This document shows, piece after piece, positions 1 through 9,547 of a DNA stretch of 49,512 nucleotides. Source of the DNA: Ferruginibacter sp. HRS2-29 (GTDB lineage Bacteria; Bacteroidota; Bacteroidia; Chitinophagales; Chitinophagaceae); NCBI RefSeq assembly GCF_024343615.1, contig NZ_RJUB01000137.1:1-49512 (forward strand). The letters run 5' to 3'. The notes under the pieces were generated by a model that made no database searches, was not told the origin of the DNA, and saw nothing but the letters and a program-made list of their open reading frames with translations. Position 1 is the first letter of the stretch. Each line of letters opens with the position of its first letter. A program made the translations under genes and the position numbers.

Positions 1-56
1 TACTCCAGTAATGTTTGCCTTGTAATGATATTAAACACTTTTTGTAAAGGTAAATA

Positions 57-82
57 AAAAGTTTTCTAATAGAAAACTTTTT
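57..82 (-). terminator. Hairpin terminator, works on both strands
   Basis: A perfect 10-bp stem (AAAAGTTTTC / GAAAACTTTT) with a 5-base loop is flanked by T-rich sequence on both strands. It lies about 55 bases past the stop of the minus-strand gene at 137-352, so it probably ends that transcript. Confidence 0.65.
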
Positions 83-136
83 AAATGAAACAATGTTTGT
101 TTTTTTGTCGGTATCCCTCGCGATTTTGTTGATCGG

Positions 137-352
137 TCAGTTAACCCTTTCGCTGAAAGGCGTATCGGGGAGAAACAACAAAACTGCTTTTTCGGCCAGG
201 TCATTTATTGTGCTGTCATCCAGTTCGCCCGAGTTGGTTATGATCTTTTGTATATCGTTCAATGTCACAATATCATGATCGCCCATCCGGCGTATCATTT
301 TTTCTATAATAAAATATATGAACCTTGCTTTATTGGAATTGTATGTTGACAT
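137..352 (-). CDS. Small hypothetical protein (71 aa)
   Basis: A short soluble protein of 71 residues with no signal peptide or membrane segment. The sequence is amphipathic and balanced in charge (for example MIRRMGDHDIVTLNDIQKII, then an acidic ELDDSTINDLAEKA stretch), which is more like a real helical protein than a chance frame. A strong terminator follows it on the same strand, which supports expression. The family is not recognised. The helical layout could fit a small regulatory or antitoxin-like protein, but nothing proves that. An overlapping plus-strand frame from 318 looks like a shadow. Confidence 0.5.
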   Translation of the reverse strand: MSTYNSNKARFIYFIIEKMIRRMGDHDIVTLNDIQKIITNSGELDDSTINDLAEKAVLLFLPDTPFSERVN

Positions 353-547
353 AACCAGTTTTTTTCAAAACTATGGAATGGGGGTGGTGTGGCATGGGGA
401 AAAACAACGGAAGGCAATGGGATTTTTCGGAGAAATAAATGGCCGAATTAACTCAGAGGGGGAAGAAGAGTCAATCCCAAAGTTGTCTTTTTTATCCATT
501 ATTCTTACTGTAAAGAAAAAGTATTTGTCAGTTGTTTTAAAATTTCG

Positions 548-823
548 TCAAGAGTAATTCCAGCCTGCCCCTGTTTTCAGCACATTATATTGGTTGCCCC
601 TTGCTACGGCAATGGTATTGGCTTTTACAGTACCGTTCACTTCCAGCTTTTTGGCCCGGTGGTAAAAGGATGGATCAATGATCATACCTGACCCGGGTGC
701 TCCATAGGGTGTTGGTTTTAAGAAAAGAGGAGCACATTCTTATCCCCTGATACTGTTTTTCATCTACCTGAAAAGCACTTTCATCCACTTTATAGCCGAT
801 TTTTTGTAATCAATGATTTCTGC
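548..823 (-). pseudogene. Decayed 3' end of an unknown gene
   Basis: Reading the minus strand, frame 548-725 encodes a clean C-terminus that includes KPTPYGAPGSGMIID and KLEVNGTVKANTIAVARGN and ends in a stop at 548-550. Further upstream (to about 823) the same protein seems to continue in other frames (VDESAFQVDEKQYQG), so at least two small indels are needed to join the pieces. The NGTVKANTI wording recalls tail-fibre-like repeats in Bacteroidota surface proteins, but this is weak. No start codon is left. The flanking stretch 824-1031 shows no gene. Confidence 0.45.
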
Positions 824-1031
824 ATACTATTTTCTTTTATAAAGCGTTATTCAGTATACCTTAATAAATGCCGGGCGGCGGTAGCCGCATCCAAAATCTA
901 ACAATGAAGCAAACCATACTCTGCAAATACCACGGCCGGCGGCCGGCGAAACGGGCATACCCGTAATGCCCGAAACATAACCCACTCTTATCTATCATCA
1001 CTATACGTTACCTCTTAACCCACTAACCACC

Positions 1032-4000
1032 ATGAGAAAACCGATCAGTTTTTTGAAAGCCAAATGGCAGTTGCAAGCTATTTTTCTGGCGATGTTCCTT
1101 TTCATTTTTACAGGCATCAGCAATGCCCAGCTGCTTGGCCAGCAGGGAAATAAATTAGTAGGCACCAACCCCATAGGTTATAGCCCACAGGGGACATCGG
1201 TAGCAATTTCTGCCGATGGCAATACGGCTATTGTGGGTAGCGACCAGGACAATGGCAATGTAGGAGCAGTATGGTTTTATACCCGTACGGGTGTAAACTG
1301 GGCGCAGCAGGGCCCCAAAATGGTTGCTACAGATGCCGTAGGTGCACCCCACCAGGGCTATTCTGTGTCTATATCTGCCGACGGCAATACGGCTGTAGTG
1401 GGTGGCTATCTTGATAGCAACCCTATGGGGGCGGCATACGTGTTTACCCGTACCGCCGGGGTATGGAGCCAGCAGGGCCCCAAATTAGTTGGTACAGGCT
1501 CGACCACCGGCCCTATACAAGGCTGGTCTGTCGGCATTTCGGGCGATGGCAATACCATACTGGTAGGTGGGCAGGGAGACAATAATTATGCAGGCGCCGT
1601 ATGGGCATTTACCCGTACAGGTGGGGTATGGACGCAGCAGGGAAATAAGATAACAGCTACCGGAGGAGTGGGTACCACCGCTTTTGGCCAGTCGGTCTCA
1701 CTTTCATACGACGGCAATACGGCTATTGTAGGGGCAAAAAATGACAATGGTAATATAGGATCAGCATATGTATTGATACGCTCTTCCGGCGTATGGTCGC
1801 AGCCGGCCGGTAAGCTGGCGGGCAACGATGCAGTAGGTCAGTCGTGGCAGGGGATTTCAGTCGGCATGTCTGGTGATGGAAATACCGCCATTGTAGGCGG
1901 ATACCTGGATAATAGCCATGTGGGTGCCGCCTGGGTGTACACCCGCTCTGGCAACAACTGGACCCAACAAGGCAGCAAACTGGTAAGTAACGATTATATA
2001 GGCACTGTACAGCAAGGTTCAACGGTGTCTCTTTCGTACGATGGTAACAGGGCATTGGTAAGCGGCTGGAACGACAATTCCGCCATTGGCTGTGGCTGGT
2101 TATATACCCGTACAGGTGGAGTATGGACGCAATCGGGCAGTAAAATGCGGGCAGGGGACCAGGTAGGTGTAGGTAAGCTTGGAGCCGGGTCGGCTATTTC
2201 TGCCGACGGCAGCACCGTTATCATGGGCGGCCCTTACGACAACAGCAGCGTTGGCGCTGCATGGATATTTGCTACCTGTACAAGCGCTCCTCCCAAAGCG
2301 GCTATTACCGGTGCAGTTTCGCAGGCCATCTGCAGCGGATACACTCTTAAAGTAGCGGATACTTCGGGTGTGGGGCAGTTCATTTCATCTTATAGCTGGA
2401 GCGATGGCAGCACAGGACCTAATAGTAATCCTGTTACTGCGCCCGGTACATATACCGTTACCATTACCAACAGCTGTGGAAATACCTCCACCGAATCGCA
2501 GGTAATTACTACCGTGAACGCTTCGCCGGCCACCACCATTACCGGCAGTAATTATTTTTGTGCAGGAAGTTCCATTATCCTTGCCGCCAGCGATGCAGCG
2601 GGCACAGCAGGGCCGTTAACTTACAACTGGAGCAATGGTAGTACAACAGCCAACAGCAATCCTATCAGTATCGTTGGTACTTATACGGTGAGCATCACCA
2701 ATGGCATTGGTTGTACCGTGTCGGCTTCGCAGGTAATAACGTCCAATCCCATAACGGTAACTTCTACAGCAGGTGCAGCGGCTTGTTACTCCAGCCTCAG
2801 AGCAGCATTTGATGCCATCAATAATGGCATACATACGGGAAGTATCAATATCCGCATTACAGCTAACAGCACCGAAACAGCTACCTGTACCTTGAATGCA
2901 TCCGGCACCGGATCGGCTTCTTATACAGCTATTTCCATTCAGCCTTCGGGTGGCGCAGCACGCAGTATCGCCTGCGGCTTGTCGAACTTACCATTGATCG
3001 ATCTCAACGGCGCAGATAATGTGACCATCGACGGGTTGAATACCGGTGGAAACGCCTTGTCGTTTATTAATACCAGTGTAGCTAGCTCTGCAGGAACAGC
3101 TACCATCCGCTTTGTCAATGATGCCAGCAACAACACAGTGACCAACTGTACCATCATGGGTAATGCGGCGGCAACGATCGCTTCTACCGGCAACAACGGA
3201 ACCATTGTTTTTGGCGGGGCAACAACAACCGGTAATGATAACAATACCATTTCATATTGTAACATCACATCGTCAAGCACTACTTCAATGGCCACCCGCC
3301 ATATTTATGCCGGCGGAACCACCGGGAAAGAAAATGACGGGTTGATCATCGACCACAATAATATCTATAATTTTTTCAGGACAACATTAAGCTCGGCAGC
3401 CGTAGATATCAGCGCCGGCAGCAGTGCAGTAGTGATATCGAATAATAAATTTTACCAGACAGCTACCAGGACATTTACATCCGTAAACCTGTTCCATCGT
3501 GCCATCAGCATTGATGCGCTGGCAGGTAATGGCTACGAGGTAACAGACAATACCATTGGTTATGCAGATAGCCTGCCAACCGGCAAATACACATTTGCTT
3601 TCAGCAATACTGCTTCAACCACAGCTAGTTTTGTTCCTATATATTTAAATGTAGGCACTACTGCTGCCAGCAGCGTGCAGGGAAATACCATTGCAGGCAT
3701 CACTATAAGTGGTAACAGCTCGGGTTCAGGTACCGGCGCTCCTTTCAAGGGTATTTATGTAGCCAACGGTTTGGTAAACATCGGCCATATAAAGGGGAAT
3801 ATCATTGGCGATACGCTGGCAACAGGTAGTATAACCTATACTTCTTCAGCAACCTCTGTGGCTGATGTGGCGGGCATATTGGTAAACAATACTGCCGGCA
3901 ACCCGGTAGTGAATAATAATGTGATGGGAGGGGTTGCTGTAAATACATCCACAACTTTTGCAAGAAATTTTTACGGTATCAGGTTGATCGGGACTACCAC

Positions 4001-6479
4001 TTCGTGGCAGTGTGACAACAATATCATCGGGGGCAGCATCGCTAATTCTATCATGGTTACCGCTACCGCTGCCGCAACAAAAGTGAATGGTATATACAAT
4101 TCAGGCGGAAACGGCTCTTTTACCGGAAATATCATCCGCAATATGACCACCGCCGGCGGAACAGGCACAGGTATAAATGCCGCTATGATAGGTGTAAATC
4201 TTTCAGGGGCCGGTAGCCAGGCGCTTTCGCAAAACCAGGTATACAATCTTTCCACTACCACTACTGCCACTACGGAAGTGCTGGGGATAGAAGTGAATAG
4301 TTCAGCTACCAATACGATAGAGCGTACCCTCGTGTACGGATTGAATTCTTCTGCTGCTTCAGAGGGAGCAACCTTAACAGGCATTCGTATCGATAACGGA
4401 ACGGGGCTGTATAAAAATAATATGATCTCTGTGGGAGCCAATGTCAATACCCCGGTTAATATAACAGGGTTCAACGAAACGGCAGGCACCAACAGCTTCC
4501 TGCACAACAGTGTATATATAGGAGGTGCCCCGGCCACCGGAGCAGCCACTATTTACAGCGCAGCATTTTCAAGTACACTTACCGCCAACACCCGCAGCAT
4601 TCAGAATAATATTTTTGAAAATGTGAGAAACAATGCGGCAGGCGCAACCAGTAAACATTACGCTATATCATTAGCCGGTTCAAACGGGCTTACTATTGAT
4701 TATAACCTGTATCATTCGGCACAATCGGGCGCTATATTCGGCCGCTTTAATAATGCGGATATTACCGACCTTAATGGTTGGAAAACCGTCACAGCCCAGG
4801 ATGCAGGCAGCAACTCCGGCGACCCTTACTTTAAGGATCCCGCCAACACTGTAGCTGATCTTCGGATCAGCGCAGAAATTGAACCATCGCTGGTTGATGG
4901 CAAAGGCACCAACGTTGGGATAACAGATGATTTTGACGGACAGTTACGGTCTGCTTTAACGCCTACAGATATTGGTGCCAACGCTTATATACAAACAAGG
5001 TGCACATGGACCGGCGCTATCGATACCTTATGGTCGAAGCCGGGCAACTGGAGTTGTGGAATAATTCCGGTGGTTACTTCCAACGTATACATTCCTTCAG
5101 CGGTAACCCATATGCCATGGGTAGATATTACCGATGCCATCTGTAATAACATCGACATTGCAGCAGGGGCCGTATTAACCATCGGCACCGGCAACATGCT
5201 GGAAATAAAAGGCGCCGCCACCAACGCAGGTACTTTTACAGTGCCGGGCAAAGCCAAATTCTCTGGCACCACACAAACCATTCCCGGTGCGGCATACGCA
5301 CAATTGGAAATAGACGGTGCTTCGGCAAAAACATTGCTGGGGCCAGTAAGCATTGCCAATACACTTACCCTTACCAGCGGAACTTTATTGCTGGGAGCAT
5401 TTGATCTGCAGGTAGCCGCCAGCGGTAGTATCACCGGGGCCAATGCATCTTCTTATATCGTTATCAACGGAACGGGTGCATTGAAACAACAGGGAATTGG
5501 TGCCGCAGGCAGAACAGGGGCCATCAGCTTCCCTGTAGGATCGGCCAGTTCCTTTACCCCTATTTCCATCAACAATACCGGAACAGCCGATGAGTTTACT
5601 GTACGTGTAATCGATCATGTATTTGATGCCTATGATGTAAATGATGTTCCAACAGGAACGGTACAGCTGACCAGTAATGTGGACAAAACATGGATAGTGA
5701 AAGAAACCGTAGCAGGCGGATCGGACGTAACGCTCGGCTTCCAGTGGAACAGTGGCGATGAGCTGCCGGGCTTTATGAGATCGGGTAGCCGTGCTTCTCA
5801 TTACACCGGCAACTTGTGGATGCCAGCACCTGTAAGTGCGGCCACAGGCGTTGGTCCATACAGTACTTCATTAAGCAATGTAACCACGTTCTCTCCTTTT
5901 GGAGTGGGCAATACAAACAGTGCCCTGCCACTAAGGTTGCTGAGCTTTACAGGAAAAGAAGTACCTGCGGGAATTTCACTGCAGTGGTCCACGGCCAATG
6001 AAATAAATACTGCCGGCTTCGACGTGGAACGATCTGTAGATGGCAGTGGTTTTGTTGCCATCGGCGATGTGCCGTCGCAGGCTGGCAACAGATACGCTTT
6101 TGTAGATGACAACATGGGAGCAGGCACGCAATATTTTTACCGGTTGAAAATGCGTGACAGGGATGGCAGCTTCACCTACTCTTCGGTGGTATCCTTTACA
6201 GTATCAAATAAACCCTCCGGCAAATTTCTTGTATATCCTAACCCGGCAACGGGCGACTACCTCTACATAAAACCAACCGGCAGCAATACGACCGCCCAGG
6301 TAGCCATAGTGGACATGAACGGCAGAAGCTGCTACAGCACTAAGCTAACGGCTAACACCATAACCAACGGCCGCCTGCAGATTCCGGTGAACCAGTTACC
6401 CGCTGGTGTGTATGTGCTGAAGATCTCGGATAAAAATGGAGAAAATATACAGGTGACGAAGTTTACTGTGGTGAAATAG
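1032..6479 (+). CDS. Giant secreted repeat / beta-helix protein with T9SS sorting domain
   Basis: This 1815-residue protein starts with a signal peptide (about residues 1-33, ending SNAQ). Residues about 34-420 hold seven or so copies of a ~55-residue unit built around DGNTAIVGG, a DNxxVGAAW stretch and WxQQG, resembling FG-GAP-type beta-propeller blades. Residues about 420-590 hold two Ig/PKD-like copies (TYTVTITN). About 590-1330 is rich in Asn/Thr/Gly with N-x-I ladders typical of a parallel beta-helix. The next ~250 residues resemble the 'GNW' domain of Bacteroidota adhesins. The end carries a fibronectin-like module (LPLRLLSFTGKEV, then SLQWSTANE) and a type A type IX secretion sorting domain (VYPNPATGDYLYI, then GVYVLKI). 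It is inferred to be exported by T9SS and held at the surface as an adhesin-like protein. Its ligand is unknown. A strong terminator follows. Confidence 0.9.
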   Translation: MRKPISFLKAKWQLQAIFLAMFLFIFTGISNAQLLGQQGNKLVGTNPIGYSPQGTSVAISADGNTAIVGSDQDNGNVGAVWFYTRTGVNWAQQGPKMVATDAVGAPHQGYSVSISADGNTAVVGGYLDSNPMGAAYVFTRTAGVWSQQGPKLVGTGSTTGPIQGWSVGISGDGNTILVGGQGDNNYAGAVWAFTRTGGVWTQQGNKITATGGVGTTAFGQSVSLSYDGNTAIVGAKNDNGNIGSAYVLIRSSGVWSQPAGKLAGNDAVGQSWQGISVGMSGDGNTAIVGGYLDNSHVGAAWVYTRSGNNWTQQGSKLVSNDYIGTVQQGSTVSLSYDGNRALVSGWNDNSAIGCGWLYTRTGGVWTQSGSKMRAGDQVGVGKLGAGSAISADGSTVIMGGPYDNSSVGAAWIFATCTSAPPKAAITGAVSQAICSGYTLKVADTSGVGQFISSYSWSDGSTGPNSNPVTAPGTYTVTITNSCGNTSTESQVITTVNASPATTITGSNYFCAGSSIILAASDAAGTAGPLTYNWSNGSTTANSNPISIVGTYTVSITNGIGCTVSASQVITSNPITVTSTAGAAACYSSLRAAFDAINNGIHTGSINIRITANSTETATCTLNASGTGSASYTAISIQPSGGAARSIACGLSNLPLIDLNGADNVTIDGLNTGGNALSFINTSVASSAGTATIRFVNDASNNTVTNCTIMGNAAATIASTGNNGTIVFGGATTTGNDNNTISYCNITSSSTTSMATRHIYAGGTTGKENDGLIIDHNNIYNFFRTTLSSAAVDISAGSSAVVISNNKFYQTATRTFTSVNLFHRAISIDALAGNGYEVTDNTIGYADSLPTGKYTFAFSNTASTTASFVPIYLNVGTTAASSVQGNTIAGITISGNSSGSGTGAPFKGIYVANGLVNIGHIKGNIIGDTLATGSITYTSSATSVADVAGILVNNTAGNPVVNNNVMGGVAVNTSTTFARNFYGIRLIGTTTSWQCDNNIIGGSIANSIMVTATAAATKVNGIYNSGGNGSFTGNIIRNMTTAGGTGTGINAAMIGVNLSGAGSQALSQNQVYNLSTTTTATTEVLGIEVNSSATNTIERTLVYGLNSSAASEGATLTGIRIDNGTGLYKNNMISVGANVNTPVNITGFNETAGTNSFLHNSVYIGGAPATGAATIYSAAFSSTLTANTRSIQNNIFENVRNNAAGATSKHYAISLAGSNGLTIDYNLYHSAQSGAIFGRFNNADITDLNGWKTVTAQDAGSNSGDPYFKDPANTVADLRISAEIEPSLVDGKGTNVGITDDFDGQLRSALTPTDIGANAYIQTRCTWTGAIDTLWSKPGNWSCGIIPVVTSNVYIPSAVTHMPWVDITDAICNNIDIAAGAVLTIGTGNMLEIKGAATNAGTFTVPGKAKFSGTTQTIPGAAYAQLEIDGASAKTLLGPVSIANTLTLTSGTLLLGAFDLQVAASGSITGANASSYIVINGTGALKQQGIGAAGRTGAISFPVGSASSFTPISINNTGTADEFTVRVIDHVFDAYDVNDVPTGTVQLTSNVDKTWIVKETVAGGSDVTLGFQWNSGDELPGFMRSGSRASHYTGNLWMPAPVSAATGVGPYSTSLSNVTTFSPFGVGNTNSALPLRLLSFTGKEVPAGISLQWSTANEINTAGFDVERSVDGSGFVAIGDVPSQAGNRYAFVDDNMGAGTQYFYRLKMRDRDGSFTYSSVVSFTVSNKPSGKFLVYPNPATGDYLYIKPTGSNTTAQVAIVDMNGRSCYSTKLTANTITNGRLQIPVNQLPAGVYVLKISDKNGENIQVTKFTVVK

Positions 6480-6504
6480 AAATGAGATGTATAAAATAAG
6501 AACG

Positions 6505-6552
6505 ATTGCATCTATGAGGTTTAACTAAAACCTTGTAGATGCAATTTTTTTT
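6505..6552 (+). terminator. Rho-independent terminator
   Basis: An 18-bp stem with a two-base internal mismatch (left arm 6505-6522, right arm 6528-6545) is followed by a run of nine T. It lies 25 bases past the stop of the giant secreted protein, as expected for its transcript end. Confidence 0.85.
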
Positions 6553-6600
6553 ATCGGGGGTTTAATTATTTTACCGTAACCACACGCATGATCAAAGAAT

Positions 6601-6750
6601 ATGCGCTACCTGGTATGGAACCGGCCGGCCGGTGTTATTAAGACAAAAAATTTGTATGTAGAAGGCATCGATATACACCCATTGATGAGCTCTGTATTTT
6701 ACCTGTGGCCCTCGTATGATTATGTGACTGATTTTACGACCAGCAGATAA
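6601..6750 (+). CDS. Possible 49-aa ORF or gene remnant
   Basis: An ATG-started frame of 49 codons lies between a terminator and a convergent gene. Its product is protein-like (for example GVIKTKNLYVEGIDIHPLM and FYLWPSYDYV) rather than low-complexity. No ribosome-binding site stands out. It could be a real short gene or the C-terminal scrap of a larger one. The family is not recognised. Confidence 0.25.
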   Translation: MRYLVWNRPAGVIKTKNLYVEGIDIHPLMSSVFYLWPSYDYVTDFTTSR

Positions 6751-6764
6751 GCTATTGTAAAGCA

Positions 6765-8492
6765 TTACCGCTTCAACAATCCCATCGCCGCTTCCAGCAC
6801 TTCATCCTTCCCTTCCGCAATACCCTGCGTAGTTTCCACCACCTTCACATCGCGTTTCACCCCCATTTGCTGCGAAGGCGTACCATCGCGGTAGCTCACG
6901 TGCCTGCCCGAAAAGGTAAGGGTGTAACCGCCGGGTATGGGCATGTTGATGATGTCGCCATCGGCGCCGGAGGTTTGGGTCCCCACGGTAATCGTGGGGC
7001 CGCTGGCCTGGAGGATCATGCTGATGAGCTCCGATTGGCTGTGGGTGTTTTCGTTCACGAGCAGGATCAGTTTGCCGGTGTATGCTGGCAGTAAGGGCGG
7101 CTGATTGACACCGCTAAAAATATCATACTCGTAATAAGCACCCGGGTAATGAGGGGCATGCGCCAGCAACCTTACAAACGGCTGCAGCTTGCGGCCCAGG
7201 GCCGGGAGAAACTTATTATAAAAAACCGCCTGCGTGGCATAACAGCGCAGGTCGAGCACAATGGCTTTTTTGTGCTGCAGCATCAGCTGTAGTACCGAGT
7301 CTACGGGCCGGTCGTCGTTGCTGCTGTTGTAAAGGATAGAGAGGTTGGCGGCGTCTAACCAGGCTATGTCGTTGCTGATGGACTTTAGCACAAAATCGTT
7401 TTTGGTGGTAGTGCCGTTGCCGGTCTCCCGCTGGTACAGCTGGGTAAGCGTGGCCAGGTAGGCGGGGCTGGCCTGTTGCATCAGCAGCGGCTGTTGTACC
7501 AGCTTACCATAACGCAGGATGCCGGTTTGTACCAGGCTGTCGAACCCGCGGAAGGGCAACAGCAGCCGCATGGAACTGAACAGTGCCCTTTTTTTATGGT
7601 TGTTGGAAGCTGACACCAGGGCATCGTAGTCCTGCAGGGCTTTTGCCACCGGCTTGTTGCGCACGGTAAGGATCCGGTCGCCAATGTGGATATCCTGCCG
7701 CATGCAGCTGGCCGTATCGATATAGTCGGTCACCACCATGGTATCGCCCGCGAAGCGGAAAGCAAACGGCGGAAAATAACTGCCATACAGCAGCGAGGAT
7801 TTCTTCACCGATACAATGCCGCCATGCGAATCGGTGATGGCGGCGTTGAGCTGCAGCAGGTGCTTTTCAAACACAGTGGGGGCCATCGGTTGTGTAAAAG
7901 CGGGCAGCTGCTCGGCCAGCACCTTATCCCACGGCTTTTTCAGCATGTAGGCATACGGATAAAGATATTCGATGGCATTCCAGTAGCGGGCAAGCGCCAG
8001 CAGCTGGTAAGGCACGGATGGGTAGCTGATATTTTTATAAGCTGCTTCGGCCGGGATATCACCTTCGTGAAAATTCTCGGGCAGGTAGCGGTGTACCGTA
8101 TCGGCATAACCCTGCAGGCGGAGCTGCCGCAGTTGAAGGCGCACATCGGTTGGTAAAAGTTTGTCGGTATCGATCCAGCCGGTATGCAGGTTGCGGGTAA
8201 ACAAACCCGCGGTACTGTACTTCGCCTTACCGGCAGGCACGGCCCCAAGTTGTTGCCACATGCCCGACAGCACCGCCTGGAAAGTTTTGGTATCAGGGGC
8301 TTTCAGGACTTTATCAATATTGGCCAGGAACACGCTATCCGCATCCACCTTTCCCGACCCCATGGCCGGGTGATAATATTTGGCAAATCCCCATACTTTA
8401 ATATAACCCGCAAGGCGGGAGGTGGAGGAGGTTGTTTGTGCAGCAGCCATGTGCATGCACAGTACTGCTAAGAAGGAGAGGAGTGGTTTCAT
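6765..8492 (-). CDS. S41 family (C-terminal-processing-like) peptidase
   Basis: A 575-residue exported serine peptidase. I chose the ATG at 8492 because it starts a clean signal peptide (MKPLLSFLAVLCMHMAAAQ). The upstream ATG at 8558 would add 22 residues that spoil it. The N-terminal third is helical. The middle (about residues 190-330) contains a PDZ-like stretch (IHIGDRILTVRNKPV). The C-terminal half is the S41 protease core, with KAIVLDLRCY and the nucleophile region NENTHSQSE (about residues 480-488), followed by QTSGADGD. S41 enzymes use a Ser/Lys dyad. Here the Ser is in the HSQSE block, and no Lys stands out nearby, so activity is likely but not proven. It should act in the periplasm or at the surface. 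It stands alone, tail to tail with the preceding region. Confidence 0.85.
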   Translation of the reverse strand: MKPLLSFLAVLCMHMAAAQTTSSTSRLAGYIKVWGFAKYYHPAMGSGKVDADSVFLANIDKVLKAPDTKTFQAVLSGMWQQLGAVPAGKAKYSTAGLFTRNLHTGWIDTDKLLPTDVRLQLRQLRLQGYADTVHRYLPENFHEGDIPAEAAYKNISYPSVPYQLLALARYWNAIEYLYPYAYMLKKPWDKVLAEQLPAFTQPMAPTVFEKHLLQLNAAITDSHGGIVSVKKSSLLYGSYFPPFAFRFAGDTMVVTDYIDTASCMRQDIHIGDRILTVRNKPVAKALQDYDALVSASNNHKKRALFSSMRLLLPFRGFDSLVQTGILRYGKLVQQPLLMQQASPAYLATLTQLYQRETGNGTTTKNDFVLKSISNDIAWLDAANLSILYNSSNDDRPVDSVLQLMLQHKKAIVLDLRCYATQAVFYNKFLPALGRKLQPFVRLLAHAPHYPGAYYEYDIFSGVNQPPLLPAYTGKLILLVNENTHSQSELISMILQASGPTITVGTQTSGADGDIINMPIPGGYTLTFSGRHVSYRDGTPSQQMGVKRDVKVVETTQGIAEGKDEVLEAAMGLLKR

Positions 8493-8821
8493 TGGGTGCG
8501 AAGATAGGAAGCGGGGGGTAAAAATTATGGATGCTTGCAACCATACCACAAAAATCATCTGATCAGCAAAGGTTACATTTATTCAAAGTATCAAAGAATA
8601 GACAACATTAATTGGGTTATAAGGCAATTCAAAAATGCTGACGAATGAGCGGCAGTTAGCTAAAGGTTTTGCAATAGGGTGGCTGATGAACAAATGCTCA
8701 ACTTCCATATTTCTATTTAACTTAGTACAAAACCCAACTGACCTTTCGCAATTGCCACACAGCATCGCAACGCCACCGGACGTTAGCGGCAATGTGAAAA
8801 GACACACCTTAAAAATTTAAA
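8493..8821. other. Gene-free stretch with a CGTTAGCGGC recombination-like motif
   Basis: No convincing gene is seen here. Two overlapping opposite frames at 8583-8820 give protein without recognisable character. CGTTAGCGGCA at 8781-8791 matches, apart from one base, the CGTTATGCGGCA motif at 10547-10558. Both lie at the borders of short unknown plus-strand genes, which recalls integron attC ends. The partner half-site was not found here. Confidence 0.3.
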
Positions 8822-8929
8822 GTGACGAAAAAGCTATTACAAAATTTATTTCTGACTTTCCTGGTTTCGCTTTTGCTGACAGGGCTTTTTTATTCAATAT
8901 GGTTCAGTTCTAAACAAAGAGGTTTTTAG
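8822..8929 (+). CDS. Possible 35-aa membrane peptide
   Basis: A GTG-started frame encodes one hydrophobic helix (LLQNLFLTFLVSLLLTGLFY) followed by a short basic tail. It lies 12 bases before a second small hydrophobic frame. The pair might be two tiny membrane proteins, or one broken gene. The family is not recognised and translation is unproven. Confidence 0.3.
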   Translation: MTKKLLQNLFLTFLVSLLLTGLFYSIWFSSKQRGF

Positions 8930-8941
8930 GAAGGCCAGGCA

Positions 8942-9058
8942 ATGACGATTTTGTTTGCAGTTGGAGATCTGTTTCTAAACATAATTTTGACCCTTGCTTC
9001 TTTACCGGGTACTGGCGGACTGTTTATTGTCAGTAAATTTAAGCGAATGAAAAAATAA
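8942..9058 (+). CDS. Possible 38-aa membrane peptide
   Basis: An ATG-started frame encodes a hydrophobic segment (LFLNIILTLASLPGTGGLFI) and a basic end (SKFKRMKK), the usual layout of a single-pass membrane peptide. It follows the frame at 8822-8929 closely. Function is unknown. Confidence 0.3.
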   Translation: MTILFAVGDLFLNIILTLASLPGTGGLFIVSKFKRMKK

Positions 9059-9122
9059 TTTTCCACCATAGGCAATAGCTGCCCATTATGCTTTATCTCT
9101 CAAACCTTTAAATAATCAAAGC

Positions 9123-9467
9123 TTGAAAAAAATAATACTGATTATAACACTTTCTTTTTCCGGGATAGTTGCGTTTGGACAAACTCAATTAGAAATGAAC
9201 TCTGAAGCTTTTGCGGCATATCAAAAAGCCGATTCTGAAATGATCATGGTGTACAAAAAGGTATTGAAAAAGTTAACTGATACAAAGCAGAAGCAAGCGT
9301 TGATACAAACCCAAAGAAATTGGATAAAATATAAAGAAGCACATTGTAAGGCTATTGCAGATCTATATGAAGGAGGTTCAATGCGGGGAATGATTTACAG
9401 CGATTGCCTGAAAACGTAGACCAATGAAAGGAAGAGAAATCTGGAAGTTTATTTCGAGAATAACTAA
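9123..9467 (+). pseudogene. DUF1311 / LprI-like secreted protein cut by an in-frame stop
   Basis: The gene starts at a TTG and has a signal peptide (about residues 1-19, ending AFGQ). The mature part matches the DUF1311 pattern, the family of lysozyme-inhibitor LprI-like proteins: repeated Leu/Lys helices, QRNWIKYKEAHC, GGSMRGMIYSDC. Family members normally go on after that second Cys with a T-x-x-R-x-x-x-L helix. Here a TAG at 9417-9419 stops the frame after 98 residues. The next 15 codons in the same frame (TNERKRNLEVYFENN) are exactly that missing helix, ending at 9467. One base change therefore explains the break. The short form still holds both cysteines and might fold. The role in lysozyme inhibition is only inferred from family name. 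Confidence 0.7.
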
Positions 9468-9547
9468 AAGTTGAGGTCGGTGACCGAATATCTATCAGCA
9501 GCTGTACCACTACTATGCGATACCGGGCTTAACTAAATTCTGTTTGG

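Noticed and set aside
318..557. Plus-strand frame of 79 codons near the left edge
   Set aside because: It overlaps both the better minus-strand gene at 137-352 and the 3' part of the decayed gene, and its product has no pattern.
3971..4549. A long minus-strand frame (192 codons) inside the giant secreted protein
   Set aside because: It is antisense to a low-complexity Thr/Ala/Asn region and gives a Val/Pro/Ala-rich product with no domain. Other long antisense frames at 2939-3295, 4985-5443 and 5385-5801 were dropped for the same reason.
7686..8156. Plus-strand frame of 156 codons inside the S41 peptidase gene
   Set aside because: It is antisense to a clear protease coding region. The His-rich product looks like a translation of the reverse strand.
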